Below are positions 23,001 to 38,000 of a DNA stretch of 64,000 bases, one piece after another (position 1 is the first letter of the stretch; each line of letters opens with the position of its first letter). This DNA is from Congeria kusceri. Taxonomy: Eukaryota > Mollusca > Bivalvia > Myida > Dreissenidae. Location of the stretch: positions 47,020,843 to 47,084,842 of the forward strand of contig CM051038.1 in NCBI GenBank assembly GCA_027627225.1. The letters run 5' to 3'. A model generated the notes under the pieces. That model did not search any database. It was not told the DNA's origin and saw only the letters and a list, made by a program, of their open reading frames with translations. The position numbers were made by a program, and so were the translations under genes.

Positions 23001-26000
23001 AGGATGTTACATACCAAATATGAAACCTCTGGGCCCTGCGGTTTCAGAGAAGTTTTTTTACAGTTTACGCTTTTAAAATCTATTTTTAGCTCTGGTGACC
23101 TACATATGCAGTGGACCGTAATGATTTGAACAACTTTGAAAGAGGGTCACCTAATGATCATTCCTGTGCAGTTTGGTGAAAATCTGCCAAGTGGCTTCGT
23201 CGGAGATGTTTGAATGAAAAAGTTGACGACGCACGCAAGCACACACACACGCACGCACGCATGACGGAAAACGGGCGATCACAAAAGTTCACCATAGCAC
23301 TTTGTGCTCAGGTGAGCTACAAAATATGTGACACTACGAATTCGCGATAATACGAAAGATAAGTTACTACGAACAAATTTTCCAGTCCCATCAAAATGTT
23401 TGTAATGAAATCTTAATGCGATACTTGGAATCATATTGTCATAAAAGACTTTTCACACCTTCTGGACGAAGATTTCACACCTCTGTCCAGTCCGACACCT
23501 AGCCAGTTTGTTTGCACCATGGACAAAGAAAGTTGTTAACAAGTTTAGTTACCATTGAAGTCAGTCTAAGTGATGCAGTGCGAGATTTTACTTAATACCT
23601 TTTGCGTTTGCCGATAATATGTCATTGCAAATTAGTTTATTGTGCGCCGATTTTTTACTTCAATTTTGTTCTTTTCTTTATAATGCGAAAACATTCACAA
23701 GTGTATTGTTAAATGCAATTAGTTTAATAAGTGCATTTATGTTCGTTAATGCTACAAAATGATACACAAATAACATTTCCTGTAAGCAGTGACATTACTA
23801 CTGTAATTTTCTAAAAATGCGAGACTACGAACAACAAGAGACTACATGTACGAACAAATCCTTGAGTCCCGTGTCTTTGGGTAGTATAGCGTTTTGACTG
23901 TACTATAACATGAAACGGGGTTTCGAAACTTCGGACATCCGCATCAAGTCTAATCCGGTAACCCCTCCGCCATTTTGATTATTATACATGTCCATCTACT
24001 TTTACTTTATGTAAGTGACAAATTTTCAACAACTTTAACGAAAACAACAGAAACACTCCAAATTATCCCATCGTTTAGCACTACAAACGCTTGATCATTT
24101 TATCTATTTCAACTGAAGATTACTCATTAACGAAATGGTATTTATAGTATATTTCTACGTCCGCAGTCTTATTTCGTTCCTGTATACACACGATTCTTTT
24201 ATTTTGGAATCTGTGACAAAAAATTGTCAGTTAGTCAATCTGTGAACAGGTCCCTTTACGCACTCACCCGAACTGTCTTCACTTATATCCTGTGTTCTCT
24301 TCTTCTTTTTCCTTTTTTCTGGCGAACTACCATCTAAATATAGAAACAATGTGCATTAGCATTTAAGTAATAATCAAGTAAACTGCATTATACACAGAAT
24401 TCAGTGGCGCTGGTCTATAAACAGAGTGGAGGCAATGCACATTTTTTAGTATTTTTGTTTGTTTTCTTAAGGAATTTCTTCAGTCAATTATTCAAATTTA
24501 TAGCCATTGCAACTGGTAATTCTCACTGTCAAATAATTTGATTTAATTGCTAGAGTGATAACAACACAAAATGTAAAATTGCTAATATTTAATAACTAGC
24601 TAGTTTCTTCAAAAGACCTCTCCAGTTTGACCATATTTCAAACTCCTCTCTTGCTACTGTTAACACATTTATTACCAGTTACCAAACTCCTCTCTTGCTA
24701 CTGTTAACACATTTACTACCAGTTGCCAAACTCCTCTCTTGCTGCTGTTAACACATTTATTACCAGTTGCCAAACTCCTCTCTTGCTACTGTTAACACAT
24801 GTATTACCAGTTGCCAAACTCCTCTCTAGCTACTGTTAACACATTTATTACCAGTTACCAAACTCCTCTCTTGCTACTGTTAACACATTTATTACCAGTT
24901 GCCAAACGCCTCTCTTGCTACTGTTAACACATTTATTACCAGTTACCAAACTCCTCTCTTGCTACTGTTAACACATTTATTACCAGTTGCCAAACTCCTC
25001 TCTTGCTACTGTTAACACATTTATTACCAGTTACCAAACTCCTCTCTTGCTACTGTTAACACATTTATTACCAGTTACCAAACACCTCTCTTGCTACTGT
25101 TAACACATTTATTACCAGTTACCAAACGCCTCTCTTGCTACTGTTAACACATTTATTACCAGTTGCCAAACTCCTTTCTTGCTGCTGTTAACACATTTAT
25201 TACCAGTTACCAAACTCCTCTCTTGCTACTGTTAACACATTTATTACCAGTTGCCAAACGCCTCTCTTGCTACAGTTAACACATTTATTACCAGTTGCCA
25301 AACTCCTCTCTTGCTACTGTTAACACATTTATTACCAGTTGCCAAACGCCTCTCTTGCTACTGTTAACACATTTATTACCAGTTGCCAAACTCCTCTCTT
25401 GCTACTGTTAACACATTTATTACCAGTTACCAAACTCCTCTCTTGCTACTGTTAACACATTTATTACCAGTTGCCAAACGCCTCTCTTGCTACAGTTAAC
25501 ACATTTATTACCAGTTGCCAAACTCCTCTCTTGCTACTGTTAACACATTTATTACCAGTTACCAAACTCCTCTCTTGCTACTGTTAACACATTTATTACC
25601 AGTTACCAAACGCCTCGCTTGCTACTGTTAACACATTTATTACCAGTTGCCAAACTCCTCTCTTGCTGCTGTTAACACATTTATTACCAGTTACCAAACT
25701 CCTCTCTAGCTACTGTTAACACATTTATTACCAGTTGCCAAGCTTCATAAACACTTCGCATGAATTACCTCTTTTGTGTAAAATTATTGCTTAACTGTTA
25801 TGTGTGATATCCAGATGCAACCATTGGTCAAAACACTCGATTGATTTGGCTGATAAATGATTAACATTTTTGGAAATATCCCGAGCAACAGAAAAGGATT
25901 CGGCCAGAATTTAGTGTTACCCCATCATTTTTCAAATAATTAAGTACCGAGTGATTTAACGGAGTAATTGAAATTTCGTTACACCGTTAACGATAACTGG

Positions 26001-29000
26001 TTGTTGGAAATACACAAACTGAATAAAACATTTAACAAACGTACATGAATGATCGATGAAAATACCACAGGGCACGTGTCATACACATATTTAGCTTGTA
26101 TTGAACACCCATATTTTCAGTATATAACGAACATTTAAACATTGACCAATCTTGACACTATCAGTTTGGAGATGTTTGAGTATTCAGTACGTGAATTGAG
26201 TTTTGTCACCCTATTAAATTTTAAAGTAATTGAGTAAATGGCTTTTCAGAATTGGGTATTTACCAAAATACGCGCTTTAGGCCCCTCCCCCCCCCAAAAA
26301 AGTTCCGTTTCTGGTCTCCTGCTCCAAAAAATAAGGGTCGGTAGGTAGGGATTTCATTTTTTTTTTTTTATGATGTGAGAATTGTTTGTGTTGTACACGG
26401 TAACAGTCTTTTCAGTCTTTATTATTTTTGGACCAAAAATATGTAGGGTCGGCAGCAAAAGTAAAGGGTCGATCAGGCGACCAGAAATGGGACTATTTTT
26501 TGGGGGGGCCTTATCCGTTGCTCTGAATATCTATTGTTTGTCAGAAGATAATTACCATCAGAACGGCCATCGCTATCACTGGAGTGAGCCCGACTCTTCT
26601 TACTGGACTTGTGCTTGTTCTTCTTACTCTTCTTCTTTTTCTTCTCCACTTTTCCCCCTGTCTGTTGCTCCTGCAGCTTACTTAGCTTTCTAGATAGCGA
26701 AGAAACAAAGAGAGGTCAACAAGAGGGTCATGTTGGCCCAAAGTGCTCACCTGAGTACACTGGCAAAGAAAGAGTCCCTCGATAATGTTCCTGGAACTTT
26801 AAGAGACTGGTCTAACCATCTTGTAAATGGTAAATTGTGCTACATTGCATGTCATTATCTTGGAAATAAAGTATGTTTAAAGTAGGGATGTAAACGGATA
26901 TAGAGAATACATGGCTGGTGCCGGATGGAAAAAGTTTATCCGGTGAGGCTTAGAAAATGAAAATAGGGCGAGCTTTCGGATAAACTTTCTCCTTCCCCGC
27001 ACCTACCATGTATTCTATTGATCCTGTTTTCTACTCAATTGCATTTTAAAAGTACTTTAATTAAAGGTTTAGCTTGTATATGTTTTATGAGGAGCCTCGA
27101 ACCTTATAACTCGCTAGCATTCATGCATACTTTCCGAAAAAATAGTTTCTAAAGGGGTAATCATTACAAAATTTAAAAATAATCTGATCTGCTACCGCCA
27201 ATAATATTCACAAACAAGAAATAGTATACAGTAGCCACTTTAAACCAGATACAGATTTACGAAAAGTTGCATTGCGTCATGCCTAGGTCATTCGGTTGAG
27301 TTTGAAGTTTACACAGAGTACAAACTAGGACCTGAGTGTGTTAAAATTTAATTTAAAATAGAAGCAATCGGAACACAATAATTAGTGTTTCTGTTTTAGA
27401 TGGATTATGTGAATAACATTTAAATCAAAAAGTGTATGGAATATATGCCTCGAATTGAACTGGTGCGATTAAGTCCATTTAAATTTCAATTTTCTAGAAT
27501 GTACTCGGATTGTGGGTGGAGAACATCGTGGCCAAAATATTTAGGTTTTAGTAATTTATAAATGTAGATCTAGATCTAGTCTTTGTTCTGTTTTTAAACA
27601 CTTTTCAACGAAAAGTTATATGACGGGTTATTACTTTGATGAATAAACTGTATCTTCGTTTCATATAGAAGAAAGTCTATTCACAAAGCCTAGCCCGCTT
27701 ACATCAAGTGTTTTTTTTTTTTTATGAAATGGAAGGAAGATGTTGTTTACACATTTATCGATTATGCCATACATGTACGGATTAACAACTCATTATGGAA
27801 GCTATGATCTCTGTAAATCTAGACACCACGACGTTTTTATCTATGAAAAACTCGGTGAGTACGGGTGTATTTAATTTTTATGCCATGTCGTTCTGGACAA
27901 TGTTGTTATTTGGCGCGTAGGGATACACTACTAACTGGATAAACAATGCCACTTCCTGTTGACTGGAGATAGGAAAATTTATCCGGTCACCCCTTTATTA
28001 GGTCACTGTTGCAGGTAGAAACGGGATAATTCCGGATATCCCGATACTATGTAAGTATCAAACATTGCACGCAACGCAATCAAAACACGAAATAAATTAA
28101 AAACACAGACACAGTTTAAGTTACGCCTACCGTTTCCAATCAAGACTTTGAAACTTGTTTTCAAAGTTTAGGTATGGTAATTTTGGAAGATATAATGCGT
28201 ATCATTGTGAACTTCATTTTGCAACTTTAACAGGCGCTAGATAATATCCACTATTGCCGATCTTTATGGTTATACAGATAGTATCCGGATATTGCGTACC
28301 AATATCCAGATACCAATAATGACATCCCCAGTTTAAAGTAATGATGGAGACCTTACTGTTGAGACAGATATGTAACAAGAGATGTTTGTAAAACATGTAT
28401 GCAGCCAAGTTGCGAATATGTGCAATTGTTAAGATTTTTAAAAATAATATAAAAATGCAATCCCAAGAGAGGTCTCAATATATGGTGTCTATGTATGAAG
28501 TTTCATTAAAATATCTCGATGCGTTCTCAAGTTATTGAGCAGAATCCGTTTTTCTATTTTAAGCAACGGTGACCTTGACCCCACCACCCTATCTGCAATC
28601 CCAAGCGAGGTCTCAATATAAGGTATCTATGTATGAAGTTTCATTAAAATATCTCAATGCTTGTCAAGTTATTGAGCGAAAAGTGTTTTTCTATTTTTAG
28701 TAACGGTGACCTTGACCGTGACCCCACCCACCACATATGCAATCCCAAGAGATGTCTTAATATAAGATATCTATGTATGAAGTTTCATTAAAATATCTTG
28801 ATGCATTCTCAAGTTATTAAGCGGAAACCATTTTATATTTTTAGAAACTGTCACCTTGACCTTGACCACACCCACCCCATATGCAACCTCAAGAGAGGCT
28901 TCAATATAAGGTATATATGTATGAAGTTTCATTAAAATATCTCTATGCGTTCTCAAGTTATTGAGCAGAAACCGGATTTCTATTTTTAGTTATGGTGACC

Positions 29001-32000
29001 TTGATCTTGACCCCACCCACCCCATATGCAATCCTAAGCGAGGTCTCGATATATGTTATCTATGTATGAAGTTTCATTAAAATATCTTTATGGATTCAAA
29101 AGTTATTGAGCGGAAACCGTTTTTCTATTTTTAGTAACGGTGACCTTGATCCCACCCGCCCCATATGCAATCCCAAGCGAGGTCTCGATATAAGGTATAT
29201 ATGTATAAAGTTTCATTAAAATATCTCAATGCGTTCTCAAGTTATTGAGCAAAAACTGTTTTTTCTATTTTTAGCAAACGGTGACCTTGACCTTGACCCC
29301 ACCCACCCTATATGCAATCCCAAGCGAGGTCTCAATATAAGGTAGCTATGTATGAAGTTTCATTAAAATATCTCGATGCGTTCTCAAGTTATTGAGTGGA
29401 GACCATTTTTCTATTTTAGTAACGGTGACCTTGACCTTGACCCCACCCACCCCATATGCAATCCCTAGCGAGGTCTTATTATAAGGTTTCTATGTATGAA
29501 GTTTCATTAAAATATCTCTATGCGTTCTCAAGTTATTGAGCAAAAACCGTTTTTTCTATTTTTAGTAACGGTGACCTTGACCTTGACCCCACCCACCCCA
29601 TATACAATTCCAAGCGAGGTCTCGATACAAGGTATCTATGTATAAAGTTTCATTAAAATATCTCGATGCGTTCTCAAGTTATTAAGCGGAAACAGTTTTT
29701 CTATTTCTACCTTTGACCTATTGACCTCAAAATGTATAGGCGTCTTCCTTTCCTCCCAAGTAACCAGTATACCAACTTTCATGATTGTAGGTAAAAGCGT
29801 TCTCTAGATATCGTGCGGAAATGAAATGGTCTACGGACAGACCGACCATCCGACCGACGTACCTACAGACGGACAGGTGCAAAGCAAGATACCCCCACTT
29901 CTTCGAAGGGGAGCATAGTTATGTGTCATTTTGTACAAATGTGATTAAACACCACATGCTCAGGTGTGTAACAAACTCTGAACTTTACAATGGTAAAAAA
30001 AACATAGCTTACATACGTATGGACCATTTATTAGCAGTTTTTAAAATATGGTATTTCAAGACGTTTCGTAAGAAGGGGAAAAATACAAAATAAGTGAATT
30101 TATGTTTAGAAGAGACTTCCTTGAAACCAAAAATACCACAAAAGCGGAAAGTGCCGTCCCCGATTAGCCTGTGCGGTTTGCACAGGCTAATCGGGGACGA
30201 CACTTTTCGCACATGCATTAAGTCCGGTTTTCCAACGACGCGCCTCAAATCAAAATTATGATTTACAATTGATGATACAATGCAAGGTAGTAATTATTGT
30301 GACAATCTGACACAAAATTATCATTTAAAATGTATAAATAATTACGTCTTTACAATATTAGCTATGCACATATTGTTACCATATGAAAATGGTGAGCTTA
30401 CGCTTATTCTGTTATACTATACTTAAGAACTTTTGAGAAATTGGGGCCAGGAAAACTGTTTATACATATAAGAAAAACGTAACATACTTGAGGAGTTTCT
30501 TCTTCTGCTTGGCCGACAGTGACTTCAAGAACTGCACCTCTGGGTCATCTTCATCTTCATTGGCCACCATTTGCTGGAGAAATGATGCAAGAGTTCGTAT
30601 AGATCATCTATGTTTACATTAACTTTTGAAATCTGGAAGTTTGAACCTCATAGCCTCTGATTTTGGAAGTTTTGCTCATAATATTTGGAGTTTTGACACT
30701 ATTGCGTGGCATAATCTTGAGCATTTCTGAAATGTAATTAACTATAAAATTCAAGGTTTGTTTAAGGTCATTTCTTTTTCATCAGGTGTTTATAATGTGC
30801 CAATTTATTGAGTTAAAGAGGTATACATTGAGATGAACCGCTTTATTTTTTCTTCTAACTTGTTCATCCTTACATGATGAAACTTCAATGATTGCAATTT
30901 TGGAAGTCCTGAAACTTCCTTGGCTAATTATTCCTAAACTTCCTTTAACGCAAGCCCTGTGTTTAATAGAGCTACCAGTTTCTAGGCTAGTTAAAGGCTA
31001 CTAACATTTCTGGTGACGAAGGGACTAAGACCAGAACAACTTAAATGGCAGAGCCTGTCTTTATTGAAGATTTTGACGGTAGTTCCAAACATTTTCCCAT
31101 TTCCATTTATTCAACATGCTTAGCCATTGGCTTACAAACTATCCTTTCTTCGCATTTTACGTACAATTCAAAGCAGCATCAACACATAACTCAACTACTG
31201 AAAAGAATTTTAACTTTAAATCTTAGTTTAAGAGCTTAAAATCAACATGCCAGAACTTTTGCTTTAACATAAGCACCGTATTTACTTGATTATAAAGTGG
31301 CTTGACTATAAGACGAGGTCCCTACTTTTACGCCGTATTTTGCATTGACTTGCTTACAAGATGGGGTAAAAAAATCCACATTAATTTAATTTTATTATCC
31401 ACAAAACTATAATTCACCCTCAAACCATGTAATCCAAAAAATACCTATGCCCTCGGTAAATTTAACTTAACCAGTCTAAACAATAGTTTTATCAAGGACT
31501 TCCTCACAGGGCATACGCCAATTTGAACTTCGGCGTAATTTTTTTTTTATCTTTGTTTCAGGTTACATGCCCCCAAAAATTAGTGTAGGTAGGTCGGGAT
31601 TTATTTATTTTTTTTTTTTTTCTTCATGGTCAACTTGAAGATTTTAAAACTGAATAAATATTGAAAACATATCAGTTATATCCTTAAATATTGTTTATAA
31701 GGTAAATAAAACAAAAATATATCTGACAAACCCAATAAAATGTTCTAGGGTCGGGGTATTTTTTAGGGTAGGTCGGTAACCTGAAACAAATATATTTTTT
31801 TTACGACTTGCCCAAATCCGCCTGAACTTGTCTGAAATGTGGTACTTAAATCGAGACATTATTGAATCATTTTAAACGATAGTGACTATGTTCATGTAGT
31901 CATATGGAAAGATAATCATGTGATAATGATATATTTAGAGAACAATTTCTGTTGTATTTTTGGTAAATGAATTTTTTAATTTTATCATTTTGTATCCTTC

Positions 32001-35000
32001 TTGTTCGTGCTCTTTCTGACAATGACAAAAAATTTAACTTGCTGAATAGGTTTTTAACTCGTCCCCCGCTTCGAACAAGTATGTTGTTTCTAATAACGGT
32101 TAACACGTATTAACCTAAGAGTTTCGAGTAAAACTACCTCATTAGCAGATTTTGGGTCTGCCATTTTGCCCAGTAAGGTCTGTTTTAGTGTAAAGCCATC
32201 TTCTCTCATGGATTCAAGCAGTGAGTAGGCACTGGTCTTGGCTGAAAGAAGACCATGAGAAAACATAAACCCATTGCTTTATGTCTTTCAATCTCTATCA
32301 AATAATAAAACAATCAGTTAAAATCAGTAAAAACTGCTAAATTCATCCAGTGTTATTTTTTCACCTTTGGGGGAAAGGTGGCGGGGTCCTTCAGATGAGA
32401 AATTTTATGCCAAAGGGGGATTAACTTGTTTTTGAAACACATTATTACGTGTTTATATTCTACCTTGTATCAAACAATAACGAGTTGTTTTGCTACAAAT
32501 GATAACTTAGATTATGCACTAACTTGGTTAGATGAAAATTTTCTGGGATTGATAATGGAAATTCCTCCATCTTAGTTAATTTTGTCATTTGTTTTTTAAA
32601 TAAAGCTAATATTCTGAGGGAAAGTAAATATAGCTGAAAAATATGTACTTTTTAAGCAGGCATTTTCCAAATTTCGACCCCAAATTGGCCCTAAAAAACA
32701 CCATCATCAAAGTCTACAGACAACAGGCATACAAACAGTATCATAGGTGGATAGCTCTATACTTACTCATTAATGATCTTAACATATGACAAATGTATAT
32801 ATGTGGCGCGTCGTGAGAAAACCGGTCTTAATTAATGTGCGTAAAGTGTCGTCCCGGATTAGCCTGTGCAGTCCGCACAGGCTAATCCAGGACGGCACTT
32901 TCCGCTAGTTGATTTACGTTTAGAAGAGACTTTATTGAAACAGAAAATACCATAAAAGCGGAAAGTGCCGTCCCCGATCAGCCTGTGCGGACTGCACAGG
33001 CTGATCCGGGACGACACTTTACGCACATGCATAAAGTCCGGTTTTCCCACGTCGCGCCACATATGGTGTCTTACATTCATGCTATGCTCAGACAGTTACA
33101 CAATTGTGAAATAAAATGATTTTACAGTATCTGACATGCTTACGTTGTTCTGGCTCTGCTGTAAGGTTCTTGCCGAACAAAGGACAGATTCTGTCTGTGT
33201 TAACGTGACCCCACTTCCTGCACTTGATACAGCGGACGTTGCGCACTTCAATACCGAACGGCTGGTCCAGGATCGTGTCATCATTCTTGGCGTACCTTTA
33301 CAATGATAAAGAAAGATCTAAATGTACTAAAAGGGTCCCAAGCAGTTTTTCAGGGCCAATTCGGGGCCGAAATTCTGCCCCATTCCCCAGCTAAAAAGGT
33401 ATATATTTTTCGCCTATATTTACCTTAAAATTCCCCTCAGAATGAAAAAAATTGAGTAATATCAAACAAAAAAAATTGAGCAAAATTGGACAAAAATTAA
33501 CTAAGATAAGAGGCATTTTCGTAAACAATTCATGCAAGTTTTCATCAAACCAAGTTAGTGCATCATCTCAGTTATCATTTGTAGCAAAGCAATTGATTAA
33601 TGTTTTATAACAAAATATAATGTGCTACTGCTTTTCTAAAAAAATTATTCCCCTTTTGCCGTAAAATTCCCCATCTGAAGAGCCCCGCCACCTTTCCCCC
33701 AAAGGTGAAAAAAACACTGCCAAGGGTGCAACATCAGTGAAAGTCTGAAATTGAACACATAATTACTGGTAAGAGTGCTGTTAATTGTCTCTTTTAATGA
33801 CTCTGACATCATGAGTCATGAGTTTAATAATTACCCACTCTGTATATTCAAGTGTATTTATTAATTATTTTTATTAGAAATCTCACACTGTAGTAAATTA
33901 ATCATACTGTACTTAACATATATGCCCATGTATTGTTCATTTTCATAACATCAAAAACTAGAATTGTCACATGAGTGACAGATATACCCCCACAATATGG
34001 CCCTGTCACAAAACTATGGCATACCTTTGAAAGAAATAGACACAGAGAGAATGCTTTAATTTGTGAATGTTTAACAGTGTATTTGGAAAAATTTAATTTC
34101 AGTAGAAGCCATAACTCTGTCAACATTTAGTAGTTTGTAATTGATGTTGAACTTGATCTGTATTTAATGATGTTACACCTGTGTACCAAACATAATTTAA
34201 CAAGAAATGTGGAAATTCCACGAAAACCGAAAGTCAGCACAATAATGAAAGAAAGTTCTGGGTGCAAGGTGAAGGTCATACACCTATGGCTAGGAAATGG
34301 TGACCTTGACCTTGCAATCCAAAGCGAGGTCTCAATATAAGGTATCTACATATGAAGTTTCATTAAAATACCTAAATAAGTTCTTAAGTTATTGAGTGCA
34401 AACTGTTTTTTTTATTTTGAGTAAAGGTGACCTTGACCCCACCCACCCCATATGCAATCCCAAGGTTTCTATCTAGCTATCTATGAATGAAGTTTCATTA
34501 AAATATCTCTATGCATTATCAAGTTATTGAGCGGAAACCGTTTTTCTATTTTTCGTAACTGTGACCTTGACCCTATATGCAATCCCAAGCGAGGTCTCGA
34601 TATATAACGTATCTACGTATGAAGTTTCATTACAATAGCTCAATTCGTTCTCGAGTTAGAGAGCGGAAACAAAAAGTTGACGACGCACCCCTTTCAAAAT
34701 AAGTGGTTTGTAACCAAATTCGAACTTAACCTGTATTTGATGATGCTACACATGTATACCAAGAATTATTTGAATATGTCAAGCTATTGTTCAGTTATCG
34801 TCAGGAAACCATAATTTTAGGGAATTTAAGTCGAAAAGGGTCCATAACTCTGTCAAAATTTAGTGGTTTGTAATCTAAGTCGAACTTGACCCGTATTTCA
34901 AGATGCTACACATGTATACAAAAAATTATTTCAGTATGTCAAGTCATTCTTGAGTTATCGTACGGAAACCATGTTTTTAGGGAATTTAATTCGAAAAGGG

Positions 35001-38000
35001 CCAGAACTCTGTCAAAATTTAGTGGTTTGTAACCAAAGTCGAACCTGACCTGTATTTTATGATGTTACACATGTGTACCAAAAATTATTTGAATATGTCA
35101 AGCCCTTCTTGAGTTATCATCCGGAAACAAAAAAACCAACAGACCGACAAGCTCATACCCCCCCTAAACTTCATTTGTGGGGGCATAATCACTTTTTCAT
35201 AGACATACAGTCCCTTTAAAAGCTAGCAGATCAGCCAGGGCCAACAAAAATTTTGTGTTTCGGGCAATGGTCCCAAGAAAGTTAGGTAGGGTCGGGATTG
35301 ATTATTGAACACTTTTCTGTAAAAAAACCTGTGAAATTTATCTTAAATCTTAAGAATACGGATATCACGGAAAACAATCATTGCTAAAAACTTTACGGTC
35401 GGGGGGGGGGGGGGGGGGTTTCGCTAGGTAGGGTCAGGTTGCCCGAAACACAGAATTTTTTTTATTTTTTTTGGGGGGGGGGGGGGGGGGGATGGGGGTG
35501 CCCATGCAAGGCGAAATACTTATATTAATACTTTGGCTCAAGAAAGTGCCACATGCAGGTTTATATATAACTCAGAATCTGAGAAAGCCCAGCTGAAAAT
35601 GTACAAGAGCAGAGCTTGCAAGCTTGTGTTAATTCTGCCATTGCTATCCATTTCGGGTACTGCTATGGTTGTACTATTTCACCACTGGTGCTCATGCCTT
35701 TAAAGAATCCAAGGAACATACGAAAACCTCTTGGTTATGTCTACACTTCTTGATTGGAAAACGTCTTTCATGAAGAAATATGCACTACAATGACTGAAGA
35801 AAATAAGCATTCTTACAGGAGACGCACACAATATCTGATCTTAAAATTGCCAATAAACAACTTGAAAAGTAGTTCGGCAATTGTAAAATATAGTTCGCGT
35901 TGGAACTGCAGAATAATGTTAAGAATCAAAATCATTTTTGTTTTATCGTTGTTTATCTGTAACCAAACAACGATTTTTCGTTCTGATGCACAATTATTAA
36001 ACCACTCACTCTAACGCACTCGTGGTTTAATTCATACACATCAGAACTCAAAATTGTTGTTTACTTACAGATAAACAACTCAAAATCGAAAATTAGTTCT
36101 TAAAAACATGATCACTACTTACTGTTCTCTCGGTGCATTGTATTTCCTCTGCCATTCAAACTTGAACTCTTGCTCTGTCTCCTCTTTCTGAAATAAAATG
36201 AATTCAAATATAACATGACATGGGATGTTTTGCACAAATACTCGGGGATTTCAATAGATGCAGAATCCTGCTTCTTGATGCAAGCAAATTGAAATTTACT
36301 TATATTTGACTCGAGCCAATTTTCTGCCTTGAATCATTTTGATTCACTTGTTTTTCGTTTGCAAACTTCAAAAACACTAGAAAATAATATTTTATCATAC
36401 TAATGGTAGGGAAAGATCTAGGATCACAAAAGGTACCGGGTGCTAAAAAGGAGTGAAAATCTGGACCAGTATGTTGACATTTTCTAATAATTTGCTGAAT
36501 CCAGGGGATTTATTAGTCTAATGCTTGTAATTAAGGTTTTTAAGCATAGTCTATTCATTTGCCATTGAATATTTGCAAAAGTATATTACATTTCAAAAGA
36601 TATTACGCATTTCTGTGTTGAAAAGCCCAGAGGGGCAGCAGAGGGGAACCAAAAATGCAGCAGGGTACTGCGCCCTGCTATTTTTCTCTAGATCTTTCCC
36701 TATAATGGTTTTTTTTTTTTTTTTACAAAGTTCTTAAGCTTTGTGAACACAAATTGCCATTTGTAGAGACAAAATTCCTGTGATTTCAGCATTTAGACCC
36801 CTAAAGTTTCATTCTGACTCCAGAAACTTTTGGGCCAGGGGTCATTTGACTCCTGTTTTTCCAACTGTACTGTAATCCCTGATTAACACAGTTTTGTTTT
36901 TCCTAATATAACAGTGTCTGGTAAAAGGACCCATTCCCACTGCCAAATATGGTTTATTTCTCCTAATTCAAGGAAACAAATTCCCAAATAAGAAGTAACA
37001 AAATGCTAAATACATAGGAAATGTGATGCTTAGCTGTACAGCATGAACTTCATTGTATGCGTACAGATAAACACCATTAAAATACCAAATTCAACCAATA
37101 AAACACCAGTTCAATTTGTATATTAATTAAATTTCTTTCTTAAATGTTTCCCAATTACATGTTTTCACGTCGCGAATATATTCACAATTTGATGGGTACT
37201 CGACCCATTCCCATAGCAGTGAAAACAAGGCTTGTCACAGGATGTGACGTATGCACCCGAAGCATATGCTTGTCAGAGGAAGGCAACACAATGTCATTTA
37301 CATGTTGGCAAAAAAGATGCTTCCTACACAAAGAGTTATTGTCCTTGTAATCTGCACTTCCTCTCAACAAACTCTATCAATATATGTGGTTTTATTTTAA
37401 TTCACTTCAATACTAATGGAGTAATTCACTGCACTAGAAAATTAACTGAAGGGCAATGGCTCCATAAAGATTGAAGAAAGTGTTATGGTCCTTGTACTCT
37501 GCACTTCCTTTCAATGTCCTCTATCAATATATTTGGTTTTATTTAAAATCCCTTCAATACTAATGGAGTTATGCTCTGAACAAAAAAATAAAACAAAGGG
37601 AAGTTACTCCAGAAATATTGAAGAAAGAGCTGTGGTCCTTGTGCTCTGCACTTCCTCTCATTGTCCTCTATCATTATATGAATTTCATTTGAATCCTGTC
37701 AATACTAATGGAGTTATGCTCCGCACAAGAACATTAAACAAAGAGCAATAACTCAGTAAATATTGAAGAAATAGTTGTGGTCCTTGTGCTCTGCACTTCT
37801 TCTCATTGTCCTCTATCTATATATGAAGTTTCATTTGAATCTCTTCAATACTAATGGAGTTATGCTCCGCACAAGCAAATTAATGTTTCACATAAAAAAC
37901 ATTTTACAAAGGGCATTAACTCAATAAATATTGAAGAAAAAGTTGTGGTCCTTGTGCTCTGCACTTCCTCTCATTGTCCTCTATCATTATATGAAGTTTG

